The notes under the pieces are model-generated. The model saw nothing but the letters and a program-made list of their open reading frames with translations. It was not told the DNA's origin and ran no database searches. A stretch of 7,980 nucleotides of DNA from Caldifarciminota bacterium UBA3073 (lineage in GTDB: Bacteria > Hydrothermota > UBA3073): NCBI GenBank assembly GCA_002366725.1, contig DFBT01000090.1, positions 1 to 7,980 on the forward strand, in the 5' to 3' direction. Positions 1 through 6,496 of the stretch are shown here, in pieces. The translations under genes were made by a program, and so were the position numbers. Within the stretch, counting starts at the first letter, position 1; every line of letters begins with the position of its first letter.

Positions 1-23
1 CGTAACATAAATGCAGATTTTTC

Positions 24-52
24 TTGACAAAATGTAAATTTTGTGATATAAT
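24..52 (+). promoter_or_regulatory. Sigma-70-type promoter of groESL
   Basis: A perfect -35 box TTGACA (24-29) and a perfect -10 box TATAAT (47-52) are separated by the optimal 17 bp. TG at 44-45 makes it an extended -10 as well. Transcription would start near 59, giving a leader of about 194 nt before groES. Both boxes match the housekeeping consensus, so the operon is probably strongly expressed at all times, with any heat-shock control coming from a repressor. No sigma-32-type promoter was recognised. Confidence 0.85.
27..44. promoter_or_regulatory. Inverted repeat in promoter spacer, candidate operator
   Basis: ACAAAAT (27-33) and ATTTTGT (38-44) are perfect 7-bp inverted arms around GTAA. 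The repeat overlaps the end of the -35 box and fills the spacer up to the extended -10 TG. A dimeric protein bound here would block RNA polymerase. It does not resemble CIRCE, the HrcA operator (TTAGCACTC-N9-GAGTGCTAA). The arms are AT-rich and short, so chance symmetry is possible, and the regulator is unknown. Confidence 0.45.
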
Positions 53-59
53 ACAAAGT

Positions 60-252
60 TCTAAAGAACGCATAAAAAATACTTAGGAACAAATCACATA
101 TAGAAATTTCGCCTGCAGATTCCATATTTCAACCTTTGTTTTTTTCGGTTTTATATTCAGACTGGCGTGTTCAAGTCTTCGTATAAATCCGGTTAAATTC
201 GCCGTTGAAAATATGAGAATAATCTGTTAATTTTAAATAAAAGGAGGTAGAG
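60..252 (+). promoter_or_regulatory. Long AT-rich 5' leader of groESL
   Basis: About 190 nt lie between the predicted transcription start and groES with no credible gene. A five-codon ATG frame at 213-230 has no ribosome binding site. There is no CIRCE element. The groES Shine-Dalgarno AAGGAGGT (241-248) is ideal and 4 nt from the ATG. CCTTT (133-137) could pair with AAAGG (240-244) and cover its 5' part, but that is only 5 bp across a 100-nt loop. The left segment 1-23 shows nothing recognisable. Confidence 0.5.
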
Positions 253-528
253 ATGAAGATACAGCCGATTGGCAGAAGGGTGCTCGTTGAGCGCCTGGAA
301 CCAGAAGAGGTTAAAAAGGGGGGAATAATAATCCCCGATACGGCGAAGGAGAAGCCCCAGCAAGGTAAGGTAATTGCGGTCGCCAAACCGGGTAAGGATG
401 AAGAACCGATACAGGTGAAGAAGGGAGACAAGATATTATTCGGTAAATATGCGGGCACTGAGATAGAGGCGGATGGAAAAGAATATCTTATGATGCAAGA
501 AGATGACATTCTTGCTGTGATAAAATAA
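253..528 (+). CDS. groES: Co-chaperonin GroES (Hsp10)
   Basis: This is the 91-residue cytoplasmic co-chaperonin that forms the heptameric lid on GroEL and seals the folding chamber during the ATP cycle. It has the usual length (about 95). The N-terminal strand reads IQPIGRRVLVER. The mobile loop that contacts GroEL lies at about residues 17-34 and contains the hydrophobic tripeptide in KGGIIIPDTAKEKP. GKVIAVAKPG follows at about 38-47, then the core strands GDKILFGKYAGTEI and the terminal YLMMQEDDILAVI. The start is set by an ideal AAGGAGGT at 241-248. groEL begins 31 nt after the stop, the classical groESL order, so the two should be co-transcribed from the promoter at 24-52. Confidence 0.98.
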   Translation: MKIQPIGRRVLVERLEPEEVKKGGIIIPDTAKEKPQQGKVIAVAKPGKDEEPIQVKKGDKILFGKYAGTEIEADGKEYLMMQEDDILAVIK

Positions 529-545
529 TAAAAACATATTGTTAA

Positions 546-555
546 AAGGGGGTGA
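546..555 (+). promoter_or_regulatory. Ribosome binding site fixing the groEL start
   Basis: AAGGGGGTGA differs from the full anti-Shine-Dalgarno complement AAGGAGGTGA at one base and lies 4 nt before the ATG at 560. It supports 560 rather than an in-frame TTG at 539, which lies upstream of this site and would add seven residues not seen in GroEL proteins. Confidence 0.8.
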
Positions 556-559
556 GATC

Positions 560-2197
560 ATGGCAGCAAAGGAGATTATTTACAGCGAGGAAGCGAGGGC
601 AAAGATAAGAGACGGTGTTAAAAAATTAACAGATGCGGTCAAGGCAACACTGGGCCCAAAGGGAAGAAATGTGAGTCTGGAGAAGAAATTTGGTGCTCCA
701 ACTGTCACAAAGGACGGCGTTACGGTTGCCAAGGAGATAGAACTCGAGGACGCATTTGAGAATATGGGGGCACAGATGGTGCGCGAGGTGGCTTCAAAGA
801 CATCCGATATAGCGGGAGATGGAACCACGACCGCAACCGTGCTCGCCTGGTCAATTTACAAAGAGGGAATGAGGAATGTCGTTGCCGGAGCGAATCCAAT
901 GGGAATAAAGAGAGGTATAGAAAAGGCGGTGGAGAGGGTTGTGAAGGAGTTAAAAGAGATATCTACACCAACATCTAGAAGAACTGAAATTGCCCAGGTC
1001 GGCAAGATCTCCGCAAACAACGATGAGGAAATAGGGAATATAATTGCAGAGGCAATGGATAAAGCGGGTAAGGACGGCGTTATCACGGTTGAGGAGGGGA
1101 AAGGTCTCGGATTTGAACTTGATCTCGTTGAGGGTATGCAGTTCGATAGGGGTTACATATCTCCTTATTTTGTGACGAATCCCGAGAAGATGGAGGCGGT
1201 GCTCGAGGAGCCATATATCCTCATACATGACAAGAAGATCTCGGCGATGAAGGATTTTCTGCCCGTATTGGAGAAGGTGGCGCAGGCGGGCAAAACAATG
1301 CTCGTAATAGCGGAGGATATCGAGGGAGAGGCACTCGCCACAATAGTCGTCAACAAGATCAGGGGAACACTTCAATGTTGTGCGGTGAAGGCGCCCGGTT
1401 ACGGAGACAGAAGGAAAGAAATGCTGGAGGATATCGCGATCCTCACCGGCGGGAAGGTCGTCTCCGAGGAGAAAGGAATGAAACTCGACGCGGTGAGGCT
1501 GGAGGACCTTGGAAAGGCAAAAAAGGTGAGAATCGACAAGGAAAATACAACTGTAGTTGAGGGACTGGGCTTAAAGTCAGATATACAGGCGAGAATGTCC
1601 CAGATAAAGTTGCAGATAGAAGAGACAAAGTCCGATTATGATAAAGAAAAACTCCAGGAGAGACTTGCCAGACTCGCCGGTGGTGTTGCCGTGATAAATG
1701 TCGGTGCGGCAACAGAGATTGAGATGAAGGAGAAAAAGGCAAGGGTGGAGGATGCGCTGCATGCGACCAAGGCTGCAGTGGAAGAGGGGACGGTCCCGGG
1801 TGGAGGAGTTGCATATCTAAGGTGCATCCCAAAACTTGAGGAATTAAAACTTGCGGGTGACGAGCTGATAGGAGTCAATACCGTGAGACGTGCCCTCGAA
1901 GAGCCCGCAAGGCAACTGGTCGCAAATGCCGGTGAGGAACCATCTGTGATACTGGATAGGATAATGAAAGATAAAAACACCAACTTCGGCTTTGATGTTG
2001 AGAAGTGCGATTTCACCGATATGGTCAAAACGGGCATTATAGATCCGACGAAGGTAACGAGAATTGCCCTTCAGAATGCCGCGTCCGTTGCCTCGCTGCT
2101 CGTAACGACGGAGGCTATGATAGCCGAGAAGAAGGAAGAGGAACAGGCACCTCCAGCGATGCCTCCCGGCGGTATGGGTGGTGGATACGGGTATTGA
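560..2197 (+). CDS. groEL: Chaperonin GroEL (Hsp60)
   Basis: A 545-residue chaperonin subunit that assembles into the double-ring ATP-driven folding machine with GroES. Full length matches the family (about 540-550). The nucleotide-site motifs are intact: LGPKGRNV at 31-38, catalytic-region Asp52 in VTKDGVTV, and GDGTTT with Asp87. The apical domain contains FDRGYISPYFVTNPEKM. The second equatorial segment has KARVEDALHATKAAVEEG with the Asp equivalent to E. coli Asp398, followed by the TVPGGG signature. The start at ATG 560 gives the standard MAAKEI N-terminus and follows a strong ribosome binding site. Two mild oddities are Trp97 in TVLAWSI, where Gln is common, and a short C-terminal tail ending GGMGGGYGY instead of a run of GGM repeats. 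Confidence 0.99.
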   Translation: MAAKEIIYSEEARAKIRDGVKKLTDAVKATLGPKGRNVSLEKKFGAPTVTKDGVTVAKEIELEDAFENMGAQMVREVASKTSDIAGDGTTTATVLAWSIYKEGMRNVVAGANPMGIKRGIEKAVERVVKELKEISTPTSRRTEIAQVGKISANNDEEIGNIIAEAMDKAGKDGVITVEEGKGLGFELDLVEGMQFDRGYISPYFVTNPEKMEAVLEEPYILIHDKKISAMKDFLPVLEKVAQAGKTMLVIAEDIEGEALATIVVNKIRGTLQCCAVKAPGYGDRRKEMLEDIAILTGGKVVSEEKGMKLDAVRLEDLGKAKKVRIDKENTTVVEGLGLKSDIQARMSQIKLQIEETKSDYDKEKLQERLARLAGGVAVINVGAATEIEMKEKKARVEDALHATKAAVEEGTVPGGGVAYLRCIPKLEELKLAGDELIGVNTVRRALEEPARQLVANAGEEPSVILDRIMKDKNTNFGFDVEKCDFTDMVKTGIIDPTKVTRIALQNAASVASLLVTTEAMIAEKKEEEQAPPAMPPGGMGGGYGY

Positions 2198-2206
2198 GAA
2201 AGAGTA

Positions 2207-2235
2207 ATGGGGGCGCGGTTTTCCCGTGCCCCCAT
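2207..2235 (+). other. Strong intercistronic hairpin, groEL-fmdB
   Basis: ATGGGGGCGCGG (2207-2218) pairs with CCGTGCCCCCAT (2224-2235) to give a 12-bp stem with one G-U pair and a 5-nt loop. It starts 9 nt after the groEL stop. No U-tract follows, so it is not a standard intrinsic terminator. It ends 2 nt before the fmdB Shine-Dalgarno GAGGAG (2238-2243). Likely roles are protecting the groESL mRNA 3' end from exonucleases and reducing expression of downstream genes. A weak or factor-assisted terminator remains possible. Confidence 0.8.
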
Positions 2236-2251
2236 GTGAGGAGATTAAATT

Positions 2252-2467
2252 ATGCCTACCTATGAGTATGAATGTACTCGCTGTGGACACAGATTCGAGC
2301 GATTTCATGGAATGAGTGAGAAAGTGGAAATTCTCTGTCCATTGTGCGGGGGAATGGCAAAAAAGTGCATTACGAGCGTGAGTGGGTTTATATTAAAGGG
2401 TTCGGGATTCTACCAGAATGATTATAAGCAGAAGGAGAAGAAAGGGAAAGAGGTGGAGAAAAAGTAG
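2252..2467 (+). CDS. FmdB-family small zinc-ribbon protein
   Basis: A 71-residue protein with the FmdB zinc-ribbon layout: N-terminal PTYEYECTRCGHRFE, then a second knuckle CPLCGG. Cys8, Cys11, Cys29 and Cys32 form two CxxC pairs expected to hold one zinc ion. The following SVSGFILKGSGFYQNDY segment is also typical, with phenylalanines and a tyrosine after the ribbon. The last 13 residues are mostly lysine and glutamate and probably disordered. FmdB was named as a putative regulator of a formamidase operon, but most members have no established function, so only the fold is assigned. GAGGAG at 2238-2243 sets the start 8 nt downstream. It is probably co-transcribed with groEL despite the intervening hairpin. 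Confidence 0.9.
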   Translation: MPTYEYECTRCGHRFERFHGMSEKVEILCPLCGGMAKKCITSVSGFILKGSGFYQNDYKQKEKKGKEVEKK

Positions 2468-2489
2468 GTAATCCGATTTTTTAAAAGCG

Positions 2490-3359
2490 ATGTTTTTGTA
2501 TTTACCCGGCTCCAGGGCAAGATTATGGTTGTATGCACATGGGATACTTAGGGCAAAGAAGATAGATATTCCCGTTATCTCTGTTGGAAATATAAATTTT
2601 GGGGGGTCTGGGAAGACCCCCTTTACTATATACCTTTACAATCTCATACAGAAGCCCGCTTGCGTGTTAAAGAGACCCTTTAGAGATGAAACACTTCTCT
2701 ATGAAAAATATAAAATCCCGGTGTTCGAGGGAAAGAATCGCCTAAAATTTGCTCTCCGCGCAAAGGAGTTGGGATATAAGGTGATTCTTCTGGACGATGG
2801 CTTTCAATACCTGCGAATAAAGAGATCGTTTGATATTGTACTTATAAATGCGAGAAGGGGCATAACCGGATTTTTAAGGGAGCCCCTATCGAGTCTTCGG
2901 AGGGGGGACCTGTTTGTGATAACGAGCCCGACGAAGGGATTTGGGACATGTAAATTGAAGCGTAGATTGTCAAGGCTCGTCAGAGACAAACCCATAATTG
3001 AGGCATTTTACAAGCCAATTTCATATGTAGATATAAATGGTAATGAAAGACCCCTCTCGTATTTTATGGGCAAGAGAGTGCTGCTTCTATCGGCGATAGC
3101 GGACCCTATTTCATTCGAGTACACTGCAAGAGATGTCGGGGTAAGGCCGATCTTTCACATAAAGTTTATGGACCATCACGAATATAGACCGAGAGATATT
3201 GCAAAACTCCAAAAAAAGGCTCGTCTTCCCATAATAACAACCGAGAAAGATATGGTGAAACTCGAGAAAATGCACCTCGACATCGATATAAATGCATTAA
3301 AGGTTGAATTGGCGATAGAAGGACGGGGGATGCTCAACGAGAAAATTCCTTCTTTATAA
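2490..3359 (+). CDS. lpxK: Tetraacyldisaccharide 4'-kinase LpxK, compact form
   Basis: Membrane-associated kinase that phosphorylates the 4' position of the tetraacyl disaccharide-1-phosphate to give lipid IVA in lipid A synthesis. Family motifs in order: PVISVGN then the P-loop GGSGKTP at 38-44; DETLLYEKY at 66-74; LLDDGFQ at 100-106; LREPLSSLRRGD at 129-140; FMDHHEY at 226-232, with the catalytic-dyad histidine region; and TTEKDMVKL at 250-258. At 289 residues it is shorter than the usual 320-350. The N-terminal helix is brief, and the usual SRGYGRK-type segment between the P-loop and the GDE motif is absent, replaced by VLKRPF. ATG 2490 is the only plausible start, since an in-frame TAA lies at 2469-2471. 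Its ribosome binding site is weak, so translation may be coupled to fmdB 22 nt upstream. It implies an outer membrane with lipid A. Confidence 0.93.
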   Translation: MFLYLPGSRARLWLYAHGILRAKKIDIPVISVGNINFGGSGKTPFTIYLYNLIQKPACVLKRPFRDETLLYEKYKIPVFEGKNRLKFALRAKELGYKVILLDDGFQYLRIKRSFDIVLINARRGITGFLREPLSSLRRGDLFVITSPTKGFGTCKLKRRLSRLVRDKPIIEAFYKPISYVDINGNERPLSYFMGKRVLLLSAIADPISFEYTARDVGVRPIFHIKFMDHHEYRPRDIAKLQKKARLPIITTEKDMVKLEKMHLDIDINALKVELAIEGRGMLNEKIPSL

Positions 3360-3412
3360 AGTTATCGATTTCACGGCGTATTCTTGAGTTCTTTATTTTT
3401 AAGGATCCGGGT

Positions 3413-4387
3413 ATGCTCTACAAAGACGCAGGTGTAGATATAGAAAAGAAGGAGTCTCTGCTGTCATATGTAAAGAGATTCTCGGGTGAGGTGGGAAGGT
3501 TTGGAGGAAGGTTCCCACTTGCAGAAAAGACGCTCGTTGCATCTGTAGATGGCGTTGGGACCAAGCTGCTTATTGCCCTGTCACTTCAAAAACACGACAC
3601 GGTTGGTGAAGACCTCGTAAATCACTGTGTAAATGATATACTATGTGAAGGAGCAAAGCCACTTTTCTTTATGGATTACATAAGTGTGGGAAGACTGGAC
3701 GAGGTAATATTCAAGAGTTTGATTTCTGGAATAGTGAGTGGCTGTGAGAAGAATGGAATTGTGCTTCTCGGCGGAGAGACCGCCGAGCTTCCCTCTTTCT
3801 ACATCGGCAACCGTTACGACCTCGTTGGTTTTATCCTCGGCGCGGCAGATGGGGGGATAACGGGAAATGACATAAGAGAAGGAGATGTGCTCATAGGATT
3901 GCCTTCAAACGGACTTCATACCAATGGATATTCACTCGTGAGAAAGATTATAGATGAGAAGAAGCTATCTCTCAATAAGTATATACCCGAGTTGGGACAC
4001 ACCCTGGGAGAGGAACTTCTTAGGGTTCACCGCTCGTATCTCGATCTGCTGTCTCCTTTTCCCCCTTTCTCATCATCCTCCCTCCCGACCATAAATGGGA
4101 TAGCACATATAACGGGTGGCGGTTTTTATGGCAACATACCGAGAATCATTCCCGGCGGAAACGGGGTCGTTATAAAGAAAAACAGTTGGGAGATTCCATA
4201 CATATTCAAATTTTTAAGAGAGGTGGGTAAGGTGCCTGAAGACGAGATGTACAGGACATTTAATATGGGAGTGGGTATGGTATTGATCATCGGCAGAGGC
4301 GATGCAGATGCCGTACTAAATGCGCTCAAAGGGGCATTTATAATGGGCGAAGTCACGGGAAAGGAGGAGATGGTCCTGACATTTTAG
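3413..4387 (+). CDS. purM: Phosphoribosylformylglycinamidine cyclo-ligase PurM (AIR synthetase)
   Basis: Catalyses the ATP-dependent ring closure of FGAM to AIR, the fifth step of purine synthesis, as a cytoplasmic homodimer. The 324-residue length is close to the usual 340-350. Motifs: MLYKDAGVDIE at the N-terminus, ASVDGVGTKL at 43-52, HCVNDILCEGAKPLFFMDY at 71-89, LLGGETAELP at 118-127, GLPSNGLHTNGYSLVRK at 162-178, AHITGGGFYGNIPRIIP at 231-247 and YRTFNMGVGM at 280-289. AAGGA at 3401-3405 lies 7 nt before the ATG and supports this start, although the frame stays open further upstream. Residues 214-225 (SPFPPFSSSSLP) form a low-complexity stretch slightly longer than usual just before the TGGG motif. 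No other purine gene is adjacent. Confidence 0.97.
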   Translation: MLYKDAGVDIEKKESLLSYVKRFSGEVGRFGGRFPLAEKTLVASVDGVGTKLLIALSLQKHDTVGEDLVNHCVNDILCEGAKPLFFMDYISVGRLDEVIFKSLISGIVSGCEKNGIVLLGGETAELPSFYIGNRYDLVGFILGAADGGITGNDIREGDVLIGLPSNGLHTNGYSLVRKIIDEKKLSLNKYIPELGHTLGEELLRVHRSYLDLLSPFPPFSSSSLPTINGIAHITGGGFYGNIPRIIPGGNGVVIKKNSWEIPYIFKFLREVGKVPEDEMYRTFNMGVGMVLIIGRGDADAVLNALKGAFIMGEVTGKEEMVLTF

Positions 4388-4389
4388 TA

Positions 4390-4418
4390 TTGACTTACGC
4401 ACTTTTTTATGTTATAAT
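4390..4418 (+). promoter_or_regulatory. Near-consensus extended -10 promoter for ptsHI
   Basis: TTGACT (4390-4395), a 17-bp spacer and TATAAT (4413-4418), with the extended -10 TG at 4410-4411. It begins 2 nt after the purM stop. Counting 7 nt from the end of the -10 box puts transcription start at about 4425, within a base of the A of the ptsH ATG at 4424. Unlike the groE promoter, its spacer has no inverted repeat that I can see. It would allow ptsHI expression independent of the upstream genes. Confidence 0.8.
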
Positions 4419-4423
4419 GATAT

Positions 4424-4693
4424 ATGGTCTGCAGGGAGAAAGTTACGGTTATAAATTCTCTCGGGCTCCATGCCCGTCCCGCGTCCATGCTCGTACAGGT
4501 TGCGAGTGGATATAATTCTGACATCATGCTATCTAAGGACGGGATGCAAGTAAACGCCAAGAGCATTATGGGGGTGATGATGCTTGCCGCTGAGATGGGG
4601 GCAGAGGTAGAGATAGAGGCAGAGGGTCGTGATGCAACAGAAGCGGTCGCCGCCATCAGGGAGCTTTTCACCCGTAAATTTGACGAAGAATGA
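4424..4693 (+). CDS. ptsH: Phosphocarrier protein HPr
   Basis: An 89-residue cytoplasmic phosphocarrier that accepts a phosphoryl group from enzyme I. The active site is clear: NSLGLHARPAS with the phosphorylated histidine at position 16, next to Arg18 and Pro19. KSIMGVM at 46-52 carries Ser47, the counterpart of the regulatory Ser46 phosphorylated by HPr kinase in Firmicutes and some Gram-negative bacteria, so Ser-phosphorylation is possible here. Length matches the family (85-90). No Shine-Dalgarno precedes the ATG, and the promoter at 4390-4418 predicts transcription starting at the ATG, so the mRNA is probably leaderless or else translated from purM read-through. The next Met, residue 22, lies after the active site and cannot be the start. 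The gene overlaps ptsI by 4 nt. Confidence 0.96.
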   Translation: MVCREKVTVINSLGLHARPASMLVQVASGYNSDIMLSKDGMQVNAKSIMGVMMLAAEMGAEVEIEAEGRDATEAVAAIRELFTRKFDEE

Positions 4694-6444
4694 GAAGAAG
4701 AAATAAGATATTACGTGGTATACCCGCATCTCCGGGGATTTCACTAAAAAAGGCGATACTCCTCGAGGGAGAGGATGGGTTCATTATGGGGTACGATGTG
4801 AGTGATATTGAAAAAGAGGTGCAGAAGTTCGATGAGGCGGTGGAACGTACAAGAGAAGAGATCATCACCATCAAGAACAGGCTTGAGGAGGTGACCGACC
4901 CGTACAGCGCGAAGATATTTGATGCGCAGCTTCTCTTTCTCGAGAACGGAGATATAATTCACAAGACGAAAAATAACATAAGGAGAAGCAAGAGAAATGC
5001 CGAGTTTGTATTTGACCGGACCGTACGCGAGATGGCTTCGTCGCTGGACAGAGAGAGGAGCGTATTCTTCAGGGATAAGTGGGGGGAGATGGCAGATGTT
5101 GTATCGAGGGTTATCAGAAATATCAAGGGAAAGACTTCCGTAATGTACGATGGCATAGCGGAGGAGTGTAACATCGTAGCCCACGGCATTACCGCCTCTA
5201 ATATGGCACTATTACCGAGGGAGAGTGTCAAGGGTGTTGTGACGGAAATGGGTGGCAGGACTTCACATACAACCATAGTTGCGAGGGCATTTGATATTCC
5301 TGCGGTGGTGGGAGTGCAGGATTTATTGAAATATACAAAGAGTGGAGATCTCATTATTGTGGATGGCACGAGGGGAATCGTTGTCATAAATCCGGATGAG
5401 TCTACCCTGAAGACATACGAGGAGAGAGATCGTAGATACAGAGATTATACGAACGGACTTGTAAACCTCTCGGACATTCCACCGACAACGGTAGATGGCC
5501 ATACAATTGAACTCTCGGCAAACATTGAGCTGCCAATGGAGATTGAGTCCGCCCTAAACCATGGTGCGAGGGGAATTGGACTCTTCAGAACGGAGTTTCT
5601 GTTTATGAACGGGGCTCCAACCGAGGAGGAGCAACTTGAGGTCTATAAATATTGTGCCGAGTCGATAGGGCCCGATTCAATAATAATTAGAACCGTTGAT
5701 ATTGGAGGCGATAAACTCCTGCAGGATGCGTCATTCTGTGATGCGAATCCGTTTCTGGGATGGAGGGCAATAAGGGTATATCTTAAAGAGAAGAAAATAT
5801 TGAAGACCCAGTTACGGGCGATATTGAGGGCCTCTGCATTTGGTAATGTAAAAATTATGTTCCCACTGGTTTCGGCAATTGAGGAGATAAAACTCCTGAA
5901 AGATATATTGAGAAAGACCCAGAGAGAATTAAAGAAAGATGGAGTGCGATACGATGAGAATATCGAAGTTGGTATCATGGTGGAGGTTCCATCTGCTGCA
6001 ATCCTTGCGGAGGATTTTGCCAAAGAGGTCGGCTTCTTCTCCATAGGTTCGAATGACCTCACACAGTACACCCTTGCCTGTGATAGGGGAAATCCGAGGG
6101 TGGCCAATATCTTCAAGCCCCTGCACCCCGCTGTTCTGAGACTTATCAAGAACACGGTGGATGCTGGTCACTCGCAGGATATATGGGTGGGACTGTGTGG
6201 AGAACTGGGCAGCGAAACGATCGCGGTACCCGTTCTCCTCGGTCTGGGCCTGGATGAGTTATCTGTGTGTCCCACATCGGTACCGGAGATAAAGAGTGTG
6301 ATAAGACATCTCACCATGGGAGAGTGCCATGAGATAGCATTAAAGGCCCTCTCTATGTCTTCTGCCGTGGATGTAGAGGGATACCTCGCTTCAATACTCA
6401 AGGAGAAGTCTGTGGGAATGGAGGATGTCCCGTTGCATATTTAA
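4690..6444 (+). CDS. ptsI: Phosphoenolpyruvate-protein phosphotransferase (enzyme I)
   Basis: Takes phosphate from PEP and passes it to HPr, the first step of the PTS. The 584 residues match the family (about 570-590). The order is: an N-terminal RGIPASPGIS strand; a helical HPr-binding domain to about 130; the swivelling phosphohistidine domain with GGRTSHTTIVAR and His193 as the phosphorylated residue; and a C-terminal PEP-binding barrel. The barrel has GIGLFRTEFLFM (Arg300), DIGGDK, NPFLGWRAIR, VEVPSAA (Glu432), SIGSNDLTQY (Asp456, metal site with Glu432) and GLCGE with catalytic Cys503. The segment after Cys503 reads GELGSE where many enzymes have GEMAGD, a mild change. The ATG lies in an ATGA overlap with the ptsH stop and has little Shine-Dalgarno, so translation is probably coupled. 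No EII gene is in the window. Confidence 0.97.
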   Translation: MRRRNKILRGIPASPGISLKKAILLEGEDGFIMGYDVSDIEKEVQKFDEAVERTREEIITIKNRLEEVTDPYSAKIFDAQLLFLENGDIIHKTKNNIRRSKRNAEFVFDRTVREMASSLDRERSVFFRDKWGEMADVVSRVIRNIKGKTSVMYDGIAEECNIVAHGITASNMALLPRESVKGVVTEMGGRTSHTTIVARAFDIPAVVGVQDLLKYTKSGDLIIVDGTRGIVVINPDESTLKTYEERDRRYRDYTNGLVNLSDIPPTTVDGHTIELSANIELPMEIESALNHGARGIGLFRTEFLFMNGAPTEEEQLEVYKYCAESIGPDSIIIRTVDIGGDKLLQDASFCDANPFLGWRAIRVYLKEKKILKTQLRAILRASAFGNVKIMFPLVSAIEEIKLLKDILRKTQRELKKDGVRYDENIEVGIMVEVPSAAILAEDFAKEVGFFSIGSNDLTQYTLACDRGNPRVANIFKPLHPAVLRLIKNTVDAGHSQDIWVGLCGELGSETIAVPVLLGLGLDELSVCPTSVPEIKSVIRHLTMGECHEIALKALSMSSAVDVEGYLASILKEKSVGMEDVPLHI

Positions 6445-6467
6445 TCCCGGGACATGTTGGAGTCGTA

Positions 6468-6496
6468 TTGAAAGGTCAAAAGGTCGTTAGTATCAT
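6468..6496 (+). promoter_or_regulatory. Possible promoter before the PGI/PMI gene
   Basis: TTGAAA (6468-6473), 17 bp, then TATCAT (6491-6496), each one base off consensus, with no extended -10 TG. The predicted start is about 6503, inside the Shine-Dalgarno and only 8 nt before the ATG at 6511. The spacer contains a 7-bp direct repeat, AAAGGTC at 6471-6477 and 6479-6485. Matches of this quality occur by chance in AT-rich gaps, and read-through from ptsHI is the alternative. Confidence 0.4.

Noticed and set aside
213..230. Five-codon upstream frame in the groES leader
   Set aside because: No ribosome binding site and too short to judge; chance ATG in an AT-rich leader.
1..252. CIRCE element or sigma-32 promoter expected before groES
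   Set aside because: Searched by eye for TTAGCACTC/GAGTGCTAA and for heat-shock -35/-10 boxes; none found.
171..509. Minus-strand frame opposite groES reaching into the leader
   Set aside because: Ser/Ile-rich antisense reading of groES without family motifs or a supported start.
539..559. Upstream TTG start for groEL
   Set aside because: It lies before the strong ribosome binding site at 546-555 and would add residues absent from GroEL; ATG 560 gives the standard N-terminus.
1443..1832. Minus-strand open frame of 129 codons opposite groEL
   Set aside because: It is Pro/Ser/His-rich with no recognisable domain and lies fully inside a conserved gene; it is a by-product of the purine-rich coding strand, as are the other antisense frames at 950-1375, 1636-2037, 4959-5387 and 5643-6155.
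2207..2235. Intrinsic terminator after groEL
   Set aside because: The stem is strong but purine-rich sequence follows in place of a U-tract, so it was recorded as a hairpin only.
3341..3412. N-terminal extension of purM into the open frame upstream
   Set aside because: The frame lacks stops but has no better start codon, and the ATG at 3413 has a good Shine-Dalgarno and the typical YKDAGVD N-terminus.
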